DNA of 64,000 bases, from the NCBI GenBank assembly GCA_910577195.1, contig CAJTLP010000002.1:310001-374000 (forward strand), in the 5' to 3' direction. The DNA is from an uncultured Eubacterium sp. GTDB taxonomy: Bacteria; Bacillota; Clostridia; Oscillospirales; Acutalibacteraceae. Each line of letters opens with the position of its first letter. Position 1 is the stretch's first letter. Made by a program: the position numbers and the translations under genes. The notes under the pieces were generated by a model. The model did not search any database, had not been told where the DNA came from, and was given only the letters and a program-made list of their open reading frames with translations. This document shows, in pieces, positions 53,394 to 62,147 of this stretch.

Positions 53394-54090
53394 TGATTTC
53401 ACTCCCTTTAAGCATAAATACTAATTTTATAATTTCGCATAAAATACCATAGATAACCCATACAAGCCATGTTATATTCCACATACCTGTAGCAAAGCTG
53501 AGGAGCATATATATGATTAATACAATGCCTGAAAGGATGCTGGTAATCATTTTATACAGCCTGTTTTCTTTTGTGGGGAGCGTATTTTTTCTTGCTGCTT
53601 TCGGTTTTGAAAGGGCAGCAAATACAATCAGCATGGTAGCGACTGCAATGATTACAAAGAAAACGGTCATCATAACCTTGCTGTTATTTAAAACAAAGAA
53701 TGGTATAACCGACAAAATATAAAGGCATATTGCTACTGACATTAAAAGAACGGATTTTATTCTTCTTTTTTCAAACTGTTCTTTTTCCTGCGGTGTCGGT
53801 TCAGGCTCAGTCTGAGGGATGTTATATCTGCTGTCATCATAGTATGAATAATTTGTATCGGTATTACTGTATTCAGATGTTTCCTTTGGCTTTTCCTCAC
53901 CTTTAAGAAGCGCTTCCGTTGTTATATTATACAACTCGCACAGCGGTAAGATTTTGTCAAAATCGGGAGTTGTCTGATCTGTTTCCCATTTTGATATGGT
54001 CTGTCTTGTTACACCAAGTGCTTCCGCAACCTTCTCCTGAGAAAAGCCTTTTTCTTTTCTCATTTCATATAAACGTTGACCAAGTGTCAT
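53380..54090 (-). CDS. Membrane-anchored XRE-family regulator
   Basis: A 236-residue protein. Residues 1-63 are a complete XRE domain (LGQRLYEMRKEKGFSQEKVAEALGVTRQTISKWE). An acidic linker rich in Tyr, Pro and Glu follows, then four hydrophobic segments between about 110 and 228. The DNA-binding domain is thus tied to the membrane, so it can read membrane state directly. It overlaps the DUF4097 gene, which it probably regulates or is regulated by. GAGGTGATACA precedes the ATG. Confidence 0.88.
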   Translation of the reverse strand: MTLGQRLYEMRKEKGFSQEKVAEALGVTRQTISKWETDQTTPDFDKILPLCELYNITTEALLKGEEKPKETSEYSNTDTNYSYYDDSRYNIPQTEPEPTPQEKEQFEKRRIKSVLLMSVAICLYILSVIPFFVLNNSKVMMTVFFVIIAVATMLIVFAALSKPKAARKNTLPTKENRLYKMITSILSGIVLIIYMLLSFATGMWNITWLVWVIYGILCEIIKLVFMLKGSEINEED

Positions 54091-54192
54091 TGTATCACCT
54101 CATATAAACTATACCATAATTCCTCTTAACATACCAGCAATTTGGCTTTGAACTTTGTCAACTGAACTTAACATTTGCTTTTTTACTCATTT

Positions 54193-54222
54193 TTGCACAA
54201 AAAATAACGCAATACATATAAT
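54193..54222 (+). promoter_or_regulatory. Promoter of asnB
   Basis: TTGCAC (54193-54198) and TATAAT (54217-54222), spacer 18. The predicted start near 54229 leaves only about 10 bases before the ATG. Confidence 0.6.
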
Positions 54223-54239
54223 ATATTTGAGGTGATTTT

Positions 54240-56063
54240 ATGTGTGGAATTGCAGGAATATTAACTGAGTCCATAGATTTAAGAGAAGAAAAACCGATGA
54301 TTGAAAATATCAGCAAAACACTTAAGATGCGCGGACCTGACGCGAAGGGAGAATATGTTACAGCTGATACGGCACTGATTCATCGCAGGCTGTCTGTAAT
54401 TGATGTTGAAAACGGAAGCCAGCCTATGCGTTTTGGTAAATATATAATCGTATACAACGGCGAGCTTTATAACACGGAAGAAATCAGAGACGAGCTTAAA
54501 TCCTTCGGTTACCTCTTTGACACGCACTGTGACACGGAGGTTGTGCTGAAGGCTTATGATAAATGGAAAGAGGAAAGTGTTAAAAAACTCAATGGTATTT
54601 TTGCCTATGCCGTTTATGATGAAAAGGATAAAAGTCTTTTCCTTGCACGTGACAGAATCGGAGTGAAGCCCTGCTTTTATGCAAAGGTCGGCAATCTGTT
54701 TGCCTTTGCCAGCAGAATAAGCAGTCTGCTGTGTATCCCTCAGATTAAACCGATAGTCAATGAAGAGGGACTTAATGAAATATTTATGCTCGGTCCTGCA
54801 AAGACGATAGGCAAGGCGATATTCAGGGATATTTCAGAGCTTGCGCCGGCACATTATATGGTTTATAAAAACGGCGAAATCCGTATTTCTCAGTATTGGA
54901 AATTGGAGGCTAAGGAGAATCATGAAACAGCAGATGAGGCGATTGAACACACCTATTCTCTTGTAAAGGATGCGATTGAAAGGCAGCTTGTTTCGGATGT
55001 TCCGCTGGCAACCTTTTTGAGCGGAGGGCTTGACTCCTCAATCATTTCTAAGGTAGCATCAGATTATTATAAGGAAAAGGGAATGGAGCTTGATACCTAT
55101 TCGGTAGACTATACCGATAATGATAAATACTTTAAAAAAAGCCTTTTCCAGCCGAATAAGGATTCAGATTATATCCATCTTGTATCTGATGCAATCGGCT
55201 CTGTTCATCATAATGTTGTTCTTGATAACCGTGATGTTGCTGATGCACTGGCAGATTCAGCAATCGCCAGATGTGTTCCCGGCTTTGCAGATGTTGATTC
55301 CTCACTGATGCTCTTTTGCAAAGAGGTGAAAAAGAATTTTACTGTCTGCCTTTCAGGTGAATGTGCTGACGAAATATTCGGCGGATATCCATGGTACCAC
55401 AGAAAGGAAATCCTTTTTGAAGAATGCTTCCCATGGGCAAGATCAACTGCAGCAAGACGGAATATTTTAAAGCCCGGATTTCTGAAAAACGGCGAGGACT
55501 ATCTGCACAATGCATATGAGCAGACTGTGGCACTGACCTCATACCTTGACGGCGAAAGCCGACTTGAAAAAAGAATGAGGGAAATGTTTGTGCTTAACCT
55601 GAACTGGTTTATGCAGACACTCCTTGCAAGAAAAGATGTTATGAGTATGGAATCCTCTCTTGAGGTGCGTGTACCGTTTTGTGATTACCGACTGGTAGAA
55701 TACGCCTACAATATGCCCTGGGAGATTAAGGCACTGGACGGCAGGGAAAAGGGTATTCTGCGAAAAGCCTTTGAAAATGAGCTCCCATATGATATTGTAT
55801 GGAGAAAAAAGAGCCCTTATCCTAAAACACATAATCCCGTATATTTTGATTGTGTATGCAAGCTGGCACAGCAGGCACTTGATGATAAAGCCTGTCCGCT
55901 CCATGATATGCTGAATATCAGTGCAGTTAAGGATTTGATGAATCATCCTGATTCAATGACTGAGCCTTTTTACGGTCAGCTGATGCAGACACCGCAGGTG
56001 CTTGCATATATTTACCAGATATATGTATGGATTCAAAATTACAATGTTGAGTTTGAATTATAA
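54240..56063 (+). CDS. asnB: Asparagine synthase (glutamine-hydrolysing)
   Basis: A 607-residue enzyme. Cys2 in MCGIAGI is the glutaminase nucleophile. The synthetase domain has the ATP-pyrophosphatase loop SGGLDSS at 261-267 and GECADEIFGGYPWY downstream. It makes asparagine from aspartate, glutamine and ATP. GAGGTG precedes the ATG. No sign of the cell-wall amidotransferase variant can be read from the sequence alone, though AsnB paralogues that amidate peptidoglycan exist in Firmicutes. Confidence 0.94.
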   Translation: MCGIAGILTESIDLREEKPMIENISKTLKMRGPDAKGEYVTADTALIHRRLSVIDVENGSQPMRFGKYIIVYNGELYNTEEIRDELKSFGYLFDTHCDTEVVLKAYDKWKEESVKKLNGIFAYAVYDEKDKSLFLARDRIGVKPCFYAKVGNLFAFASRISSLLCIPQIKPIVNEEGLNEIFMLGPAKTIGKAIFRDISELAPAHYMVYKNGEIRISQYWKLEAKENHETADEAIEHTYSLVKDAIERQLVSDVPLATFLSGGLDSSIISKVASDYYKEKGMELDTYSVDYTDNDKYFKKSLFQPNKDSDYIHLVSDAIGSVHHNVVLDNRDVADALADSAIARCVPGFADVDSSLMLFCKEVKKNFTVCLSGECADEIFGGYPWYHRKEILFEECFPWARSTAARRNILKPGFLKNGEDYLHNAYEQTVALTSYLDGESRLEKRMREMFVLNLNWFMQTLLARKDVMSMESSLEVRVPFCDYRLVEYAYNMPWEIKALDGREKGILRKAFENELPYDIVWRKKSPYPKTHNPVYFDCVCKLAQQALDDKACPLHDMLNISAVKDLMNHPDSMTEPFYGQLMQTPQVLAYIYQIYVWIQNYNVEFEL

Positions 56064-56118
56064 ATGTGATATACTCATAATATAGACTTATTATATGATT
56101 GTGACAGGAAGTTAAGCT

Positions 56119-56895
56119 ATGACAAATGAGCAGTATATCAAAGCAATAAATATGCGCAGATCAAGGCGGACGTATATGCCGTATGCACTTGATGATGATA
56201 CAATGCAGGTTATACGCAACCTGGTTGATATCATAAATGATAAAGCAGGTCTTGATTTTCGGTTTATTGAAGATGCAGCTGTGGCATTCAAGTTTTTTAC
56301 AGGCAAGTTTTCTGCAGTGGCCATATGCGGTGACGATTCTGAAAAAACAAGAGTTAAATCAGGCTATTATGGTGAAACCATTGTGCTTCAGTGTGTTTAT
56401 CACGGCTTAGGTACCTGCTGGGTAACAGGTACTTATGATGAAAATAAAATCCTCGAGATGCTCGATCTTCCTAAGTCAACAAGGCTTTACGGTCTTATTG
56501 TTATCGGCAATGTTAAGGAAAAGCTGAGCGCAAAGGAAAAAATGATGTACAAGGTAACACATAAAAATAATAAGCCTTATCAGAAAATGTTTGAGGTTTG
56601 TGATGAAAAGCTGCCGCCATATTATGAATATGCAATGCAGCTTGTGGAGAAGGCTCCGTCAAGCACAAACAGCAGACCGGTTCATTTCAGATATGAAAAT
56701 GGTGTTATATCGGGTTATGTTGATGAACCTTATTCTGATAAGAGTATGGACTTCGGCATTGCTCAGCTGCATTTCTGCTTGGGTGCAGCATCAAAGGGCA
56801 TAAAGGGTGAATGGGATTTTACAGGCAGATTTTGTACCGAAGATGCAAAGGTAATCAAATTTCCGGAGAATAAAGGGGAAAAAGAAAATGAGTGA
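56119..56895 (+). CDS. Nitroreductase-family flavoprotein
   Basis: A 258-residue protein of the nitroreductase fold (TM1586 type). It has RRSRRTYMP at the start (FMN phosphate binding), YYGETIVLQCVYHGLGTCWVTGTYDE (family core), LIVIGNVKEK, and a second half with KAPSSTNSRPVHF that repeats the fold. Members reduce nitro, quinone or flavin substrates with NAD(P)H; substrate unknown. AGGAAG precedes the ATG. It overlaps the next gene by 8 bases. Confidence 0.85.
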   Translation: MTNEQYIKAINMRRSRRTYMPYALDDDTMQVIRNLVDIINDKAGLDFRFIEDAAVAFKFFTGKFSAVAICGDDSEKTRVKSGYYGETIVLQCVYHGLGTCWVTGTYDENKILEMLDLPKSTRLYGLIVIGNVKEKLSAKEKMMYKVTHKNNKPYQKMFEVCDEKLPPYYEYAMQLVEKAPSSTNSRPVHFRYENGVISGYVDEPYSDKSMDFGIAQLHFCLGAASKGIKGEWDFTGRFCTEDAKVIKFPENKGEKENE

Positions 56896-57748
56896 AACAG
56901 TTAAGAAGGCGTGGTCCAAAAAGAAAAAGATTGTTGTAATTACACTTTCGGTTTTTCTTGTATTAATCGTACTTATTATTATTGCAGGTGTTTGTGCTCT
57001 GAATTGGTACTGCAAAACTGCCGATTATGAATTGCTTAAAACACAGCAGCAGGTAACACTTGTTGCACACAGAGGTTATCGTGCCGTTGCTCCCGAGAAT
57101 ACAACAGCAGCTTTTGAGGAGGCAGGTAAGGCGGGCTTCTGGGGAGCTGAATGTGATGTTTACAGAACGGCCGACGGTGTGTGGATTGTTTCTCACGATA
57201 CAAATTCATACCGTATGATGGATAAAACTGCAAATATTGAAAAGAAGAATTATGATGAGCTGATGACCCATAAGGTTGATAACGGCTCAAATATTGAAAA
57301 TTATCCTGATCTCAGCTACTGCTCTCTTGAGGATTACCTGAAAATCTGTAAAGAGTATAATATGGTCGCTGTTATTGAACTTAAGGGTAAAAATAATACA
57401 GAGCATTATGATGAAATTATTGACCTTGTAAATCAGTATGGCGTTGAGGCAGTTTACATTTCCTTCCATTTTGAGAATATGCAGAAGATAAGAGCGTTAA
57501 CTGATGCACCTGTTTATTTCCTCACCAGTGAAATTTCAGATGAGGATATCGAGCTTGCCAAATCCCTTGAAAACTGCGGAATCGACTTTGACGGAAGAAA
57601 AGAAGAAAACTTTGAAAAGGGTATGATTAAGAAGTGTATTGATGAGGGTCTTGCTGTTGGTGCATGGACGATTGACGATACCGCTCTTCTTGATAAGCTT
57701 GTTGAAAACGGTGTTACCCTTATCACGACTGATAATATTACAAAATAA
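56888..57748 (+). CDS. Membrane-anchored glycerophosphodiester phosphodiesterase
   Basis: A 286-residue protein with one N-terminal membrane segment (about 18-38) and a GDPD barrel. The barrel shows AHRGYRAVAPENT, ECDVYRTADGVWIVSHD (metal-binding Glu/Asp and second His), and near the end AVGAWTIDD. It hydrolyses glycerophosphodiesters to glycerol-3-phosphate and an alcohol; anchored orientation suggests action on lipid head groups or teichoic-acid breakdown products outside the membrane. Cotranscribed with the nitroreductase gene. Confidence 0.92.
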   Translation: MSETVKKAWSKKKKIVVITLSVFLVLIVLIIIAGVCALNWYCKTADYELLKTQQQVTLVAHRGYRAVAPENTTAAFEEAGKAGFWGAECDVYRTADGVWIVSHDTNSYRMMDKTANIEKKNYDELMTHKVDNGSNIENYPDLSYCSLEDYLKICKEYNMVAVIELKGKNNTEHYDEIIDLVNQYGVEAVYISFHFENMQKIRALTDAPVYFLTSEISDEDIELAKSLENCGIDFDGRKEENFEKGMIKKCIDEGLAVGAWTIDDTALLDKLVENGVTLITTDNITK

Positions 57749-57769
57749 TTTAAACAAATAATCAAAATA

Positions 57770-57809
57770 AAAAAATCCTAAAACACGTTAATGTGTTTTA
57801 GGATTTTTT
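57770..57809. terminator. Bidirectional terminator between the phosphodiesterase and secA genes
   Basis: A perfect 17-bp stem: AAAAAATCCTAAAACAC (57770-57786) pairs with GTGTTTTAGGATTTTTT (57793-57809), loop GTTAAT. Confidence 0.93.
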
Positions 57810-57819
57810 ATTATTTCTG

Positions 57820-60561
57820 TTAGTTTTCCTTACCCGGTGCACCGCAGCACTTTTTGTATTTTTTGCCTGAACCGCATGGGCACGGATCGTTTGGGCCTAC
57901 CTTATGACCCTTGCGTACAGGAGCCTGCTTAACCGTATCATCACCGCCTGAAGAGGTTGCTGTAACCTTAGCTACTGCCTTACGTTCAACATCCTCCTGT
58001 CTTCTCGGCATAATTGTGAGCATCATGCGTACCGTATTTTCACGGATTGTTGCGGTCATTTCATCAAACATATCATAGGATTCCATACGGAATGCAACAA
58101 CCGGATCCTGCTGAGCATATGCTCGAAGGCCGATACCCTGTTTTAAATCATCCATAGCATCAATGTGATCCATCCAAAGGGTATCAACATTTCTGAGGAG
58201 TACCATTCTCTCAAAGTCCTGGAACATTTCATCGCCCAAGAGCTCACGCTTTTCGTTAAGCACTCTGTGACCTCTTTCGGTGAGCATTTCGATCGTATCA
58301 TCTATTGAAAGGGAATCGGTATCTTCAAAGTCCTCATCACTTGTGAGCCAGCCCTTGTATTTTTCCTTAAGACCTGCTACGTTCCAGTCTGCCTTGCTGT
58401 CACCTGCAAAGTAGTTTTTAACATTCTCTTCAATGTTTGTGTCAAGCATTGCAAGTATTTTGTCAGAAAGGTCAATGCCGTCAAGCACCTGATCCCTCTG
58501 CTTGTAGATAAGCTGTCTCTGGCGATTCATTACATCGTCATACTGGAGGGTATTCTTACGGATACCGAAGTTTCTGCCCTCAACCTTTTTCTGTGAGGAT
58601 TCAACGGTCTTGGAAATCATCTTTGATTCGATAGGCATATTCTCGTCATCAGCAATTCTGCCCATCATCATCTGCATTCTTTCACCGCCGAAGAGACGCA
58701 TAAGGTCGTCTTCACAGGAGAGGTAGAACTGGCTTTCACCGGGATCGCCCTGACGTCCGGAACGTCCTCTGAGCTGGTTATCAATACGGCGTGAATCGTG
58801 ACGCTCTGTACCGAGAATGAACAGACCGCCTGCCTCACGTACCTTGTCAGCCTCTTCCTTGATTTCATTTTTATATTTAGCCTCAAGCTCCTGGAATGTC
58901 TTTCTTGCGTTGAGGATTTCCTCGTTATCGGTTTCAGCAAAGCCTGTTGCCTCAACAATAAGCTCTTCCGAGAACTGCATTCTTCTCATTTCCGATTTTG
59001 CAAGGTACTCAGCATTACCGCCGAGCATAATATCGGTACCACGTCCTGCCATATTTGTAGCAATGGTTACAGCACCGAGCTTACCTGCCTGTGCAATAAT
59101 CTCTGCCTCACGTTCATGATTCTTAGCGTTGAGCACATTGTGAGGAACCTTTGCCTTTTTGAGCATTTTTGAAAGGAGCTCACTCTTTTCAATGCTGATT
59201 GTGCCGACAAGAACAGGCTGTCCCTTTTCGTGGCATTCTTTGATCTGATCAATTGCGTTATAGAATTTTGCTCTTTCGGTCTGGAAAATAACATCAGGGC
59301 GGTCAATTCTTGCAAGCGGTTTGTTTGTAGGAATTTCAACAACATCAAGCTTGTAGATTTCTGAGAATTCAGGGGCTTCAGTTGATGCTGTACCGGTCAT
59401 ACCTGAAAGCTTTCCGTAAAGACGGAAGTAATTCTGGAAGGTGATTGTTGCAAGGGTCTTGCTTTCGTGCTCAACCTTAACGCCTTCCTTAGCTTCAATC
59501 GCCTGGTGGAGACCTTCGTTGTATCTACGTCCCTCCATAATACGTCCGGTGAACTCGTCAACGATTTTAACCTGACCGTCTGTAACAACGTAGTCAATGT
59601 CTCTTCTCATAACACCATTAGCCTTGATTGCCTGATTGATGTGATGAAGAAGAGTAGAGTTTTCCATCTCCATAAGGTTTGAAACATTGAAGTAGGACTC
59701 AGCCTTTTTAACACCGTCCTGTGTAAGTGTTGCTGTTTTAGCCTTTTCGTCAACAACATAGTCGCCCTCATAGGTTGACTCGGTGTCCTGCTTTTCATCC
59801 ATCTTGGCAACCTTAACCATTTTAAGGGTCTTGGCAAAGGCATTTGCCTGTCTGTAAAGGTCTGTTGACTGCTCGCCCTTACCGCTGATGATAAGAGGAG
59901 TACGCGCCTCATCAATAAGAATGGAGTCAACCTCGTCGACGATAGCGAACTTGTGACCTCTCTGTACTTTTTGCTCCTTATACTGAACCATATTATCACG
60001 GAGATAGTCAAAGCCCATCTCGTTATTCGTACCATATGTTATGTCAGCGTTATAAGCTGCTTTCCTCTGCTCGTTTGTTTTTTCGTGGATAATCAGACCA
60101 ACCTCAAGACCGAGAAAACGATAAAGCTTACCCATCCACTCGGAGTCACGTTTTGCGAGGTAATCGTTAACGGTTACGATATGAACGCCTTCACCGTTAA
60201 GTGCATTAAGATATGCAGGAAGGGTAGCAACGAGAGTTTTACCTTCACCTGTTTTCATTTCTGCGATTCTGCCCTGATGAAGAACAATACCACCGATAAT
60301 CTGTACCTCAAAGTGCTTCATACCAAGTACACGCCATGCAGCCTCACGGCATACAGCAAAGGCGTCAGGAAGAATATCATCAAGTGTTTCGCCGTTTGCA
60401 AGACGCTCCTTAAGGATTGCAGTCTGTGCAGTCAGCTCCTTATCCTCCATTGCCTGATACTTATCCTCCAAAGCAAGAACCTTGTTGGATATTTTTTTTA
60501 CTCTTTTAACTTCCTTTTTGGAATAATCTCCGAAAAGGGCAGTTATTAATTTATTTGCCAT
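57820..60561 (-). CDS. secA: Preprotein translocase ATPase SecA
   Basis: A 913-residue motor that drives secreted proteins through SecYEG. Walker A is MKTGEGKT (102-109), the DEAD-box counterpart is DEVDSILIDEA, further motifs are GTNNEMGFDYLRDN and TNMAGRGTDI, and the C-terminal zinc/SecB-type motif is PCPCGSGKKYKKCCG. Full length. GAGGTG precedes the ATG. It would export the giant proteins encoded at 13000-31756. Confidence 0.97.
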   Translation of the reverse strand: MANKLITALFGDYSKKEVKRVKKISNKVLALEDKYQAMEDKELTAQTAILKERLANGETLDDILPDAFAVCREAAWRVLGMKHFEVQIIGGIVLHQGRIAEMKTGEGKTLVATLPAYLNALNGEGVHIVTVNDYLAKRDSEWMGKLYRFLGLEVGLIIHEKTNEQRKAAYNADITYGTNNEMGFDYLRDNMVQYKEQKVQRGHKFAIVDEVDSILIDEARTPLIISGKGEQSTDLYRQANAFAKTLKMVKVAKMDEKQDTESTYEGDYVVDEKAKTATLTQDGVKKAESYFNVSNLMEMENSTLLHHINQAIKANGVMRRDIDYVVTDGQVKIVDEFTGRIMEGRRYNEGLHQAIEAKEGVKVEHESKTLATITFQNYFRLYGKLSGMTGTASTEAPEFSEIYKLDVVEIPTNKPLARIDRPDVIFQTERAKFYNAIDQIKECHEKGQPVLVGTISIEKSELLSKMLKKAKVPHNVLNAKNHEREAEIIAQAGKLGAVTIATNMAGRGTDIMLGGNAEYLAKSEMRRMQFSEELIVEATGFAETDNEEILNARKTFQELEAKYKNEIKEEADKVREAGGLFILGTERHDSRRIDNQLRGRSGRQGDPGESQFYLSCEDDLMRLFGGERMQMMMGRIADDENMPIESKMISKTVESSQKKVEGRNFGIRKNTLQYDDVMNRQRQLIYKQRDQVLDGIDLSDKILAMLDTNIEENVKNYFAGDSKADWNVAGLKEKYKGWLTSDEDFEDTDSLSIDDTIEMLTERGHRVLNEKRELLGDEMFQDFERMVLLRNVDTLWMDHIDAMDDLKQGIGLRAYAQQDPVVAFRMESYDMFDEMTATIRENTVRMMLTIMPRRQEDVERKAVAKVTATSSGGDDTVKQAPVRKGHKVGPNDPCPCGSGKKYKKCCGAPGKEN

Positions 60562-60644
60562 AAATTTACACCTCTGAAAATAATACCAAATAATATTTTA
60601 ACATAAAGAAATACTATTGTCACTATTTTTTTATTATATATGAA

Positions 60645-61244
60645 TTACTGAGCACTATAGATGCTTTTGATTGAGGATAAAGCACCGCCTGATACAGCAT
60701 CCTCTGCATTGTCGTTAAAGCTGAGCACAAGGTTTTTGCTGTCCTGCTGAATTTCAAGTGTTATTTCAACTGCCTCAGGAAGAAGCTGTGCCTCATCAAT
60801 CTGCTTGCAGAGTTCAGTGAGCTTGTTGTCAAGGAATAAATCGCTGTTCAGCTTTGATAAAAGCTGGAAGGTTGAATATTCTGATTTGAGTTTTGATGCA
60901 AAATCACCCGCTGTTTTTGCCAGGTCTTTATTGCTTACGGAAACAGTAACTGTTTTATTGTCAAGGTCAATAGAGGCTACTTCCATTTCAAGATTGCCGA
61001 AAATAGCCTTGCCGAGCTCAACAAACTGCTCGTGCTTCTGAGCGTAGTTAAGAATGACGGACAGCGTACCTGAATCAACATATTTATTAAGGCTTTTGAT
61101 GTCAAATTCCTTTAATGCTGTTTCAACCACCTGTACGGTTTCGGTTATGTTTTCTTCAGTCATATCAGCGTTAGGTCCTGAGCAGGCTGTAAAGCTCAGC
61201 AGCATAACAACGGCACATAATAATAAACTGTTTGTTTTTTTCAT
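60645..61244 (-). CDS. Hypothetical lipoprotein, 199 residues
   Basis: The N-terminal signal has a lipobox LSFTAC (Cys at about residue 21), so it is lipid-anchored outside the membrane. The rest is an alpha/beta domain of about 170 residues with EFDIKSLNKYV and MEVASIDLDNKTVTVSVSNKD, the layout of DUF4878/NTF2-like or DUF5105-like surface domains. Function unknown. AAGGAGCATCC precedes the ATG. It lies 83 bases upstream of secA on the same strand and may share its transcript. Confidence 0.75.
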   Translation of the reverse strand: MKKTNSLLLCAVVMLLSFTACSGPNADMTEENITETVQVVETALKEFDIKSLNKYVDSGTLSVILNYAQKHEQFVELGKAIFGNLEMEVASIDLDNKTVTVSVSNKDLAKTAGDFASKLKSEYSTFQLLSKLNSDLFLDNKLTELCKQIDEAQLLPEAVEITLEIQQDSKNLVLSFNDNAEDAVSGGALSSIKSIYSAQ

Positions 61245-61332
61245 TATGGATGCTCCTTATTAAAATATTGCCAATCTATTATATATAATAAAAACTTTTT
61301 TGGCAATACTAATTAAAATTATTATAAAAAAA

Positions 61333-61361
61333 TTGCATAATTAAATTATATGTGGTATAAT
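61333..61361 (+). promoter_or_regulatory. Promoter of the sugar transferase leader
   Basis: TTGCAT (61333-61338) and TATAAT (61356-61361), spacer 17, with an extended -10 (TGG before TATAAT). The start is predicted near 61368, leaving about 140 untranslated bases. Confidence 0.68.
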
Positions 61362-61508
61362 CAACAAAATTAAGCACACTATGTTGATTTTAGTAAAAAA
61401 CGGTATAACCTCTGTGGGATTTTCATATGTTATGTCGTAATAAAGCAAGCGAGGTAAATCCGAACAATCCTAAAACGGCTTTATTTCGCCAACTCAAGGA
61501 CATTTAAA
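61362..61508 (+). promoter_or_regulatory. Long structured leader of the sugar transferase gene
   Basis: Contains a hairpin AATCAACA/TGTTGATT at the very 5' end and a stem AATAAAGC/GCTTTATT (about 61440-61488) closing a loop with AGG and CCT complementarity. A 26-codon frame (61427-61507, MLCRNKASEV... to ...RQLKDI) ends 1 base before the sugar transferase ATG, so translation of a leader peptide could control it. No riboswitch class recognised and no terminator in the leader. Confidence 0.45.
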
Positions 61509-62126
61509 ATGAAGAAGTTTTCAAAAAAATATTTTGGGCCTACAAAAGTTAAAAGGCTTTTTGATATTGTAATGTCGCTTTTTGCACTTATTGTTCTTTC
61601 TCCGCTGTTTCTTGTGATTTGTATTGCAAATCTGCTTACTCCGGATACCAGTGTATTCTTTTCACATGAGCGAAGGGGAAGGCGCGGAAAGCCATTTAAA
61701 ATTTATAAATTTCAGACGATGAAAAATAATACCCCGAATGTTGCTACAGGTCAGCTGGAGAATCCTGATCAGTATATAACAAAGGTTGGTAAATTTTTAA
61801 GAAAAACGAGTCTTGACGAATTGCCGCAGCTCTGGAATATTCTTAAGGGAGATATGAGCTTTGTTGGTCCCAGACCGCTGATTTCATCTGAGATGCGTGC
61901 ACACCGCCTCAGGCTGGAATACGGTGTTTACCGCTTCAGACCGGGTCTTACAGGTATGGCGCAGATTAACGGCAGAGACGAGATTTCAATTATGAAAAAA
62001 GTGAAATACGATAAGCTTTATTGTGACAACTGGTCACTTAAGCTGGATTTGGTTATTCTTCTGCGCAGTGTTGGTGTTGCATTAAAGCAGGAGGGTTATC
62101 AGGAAGGCAAAATTCACAGAAGATAA
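61509..62126 (+). CDS. Undecaprenyl-phosphate sugar phosphotransferase (bacterial sugar transferase)
   Basis: A 205-residue membrane enzyme of the PglC/WbaP small type: KRLFDIVMSLFALIVLSPLFLVI (re-entrant membrane helix), FKIYKFQTM, TSLDELPQLWNILKGDMSFVGPRPL (catalytic Asp-Glu and phosphate loop), RPGLTGMAQINGRD. It transfers a sugar-1-phosphate to the lipid carrier, starting a surface glycan repeat. No N-terminal WbaP-like membrane domain is present. AAGGA precedes the ATG. The glycan genes that would follow are absent here; the next gene is a beta-galactosidase 21 bases on. Confidence 0.9.
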   Translation: MKKFSKKYFGPTKVKRLFDIVMSLFALIVLSPLFLVICIANLLTPDTSVFFSHERRGRRGKPFKIYKFQTMKNNTPNVATGQLENPDQYITKVGKFLRKTSLDELPQLWNILKGDMSFVGPRPLISSEMRAHRLRLEYGVYRFRPGLTGMAQINGRDEISIMKKVKYDKLYCDNWSLKLDLVILLRSVGVALKQEGYQEGKIHRR

Positions 62127-62147
62127 TTTTTATTGGAGAATAAGATT

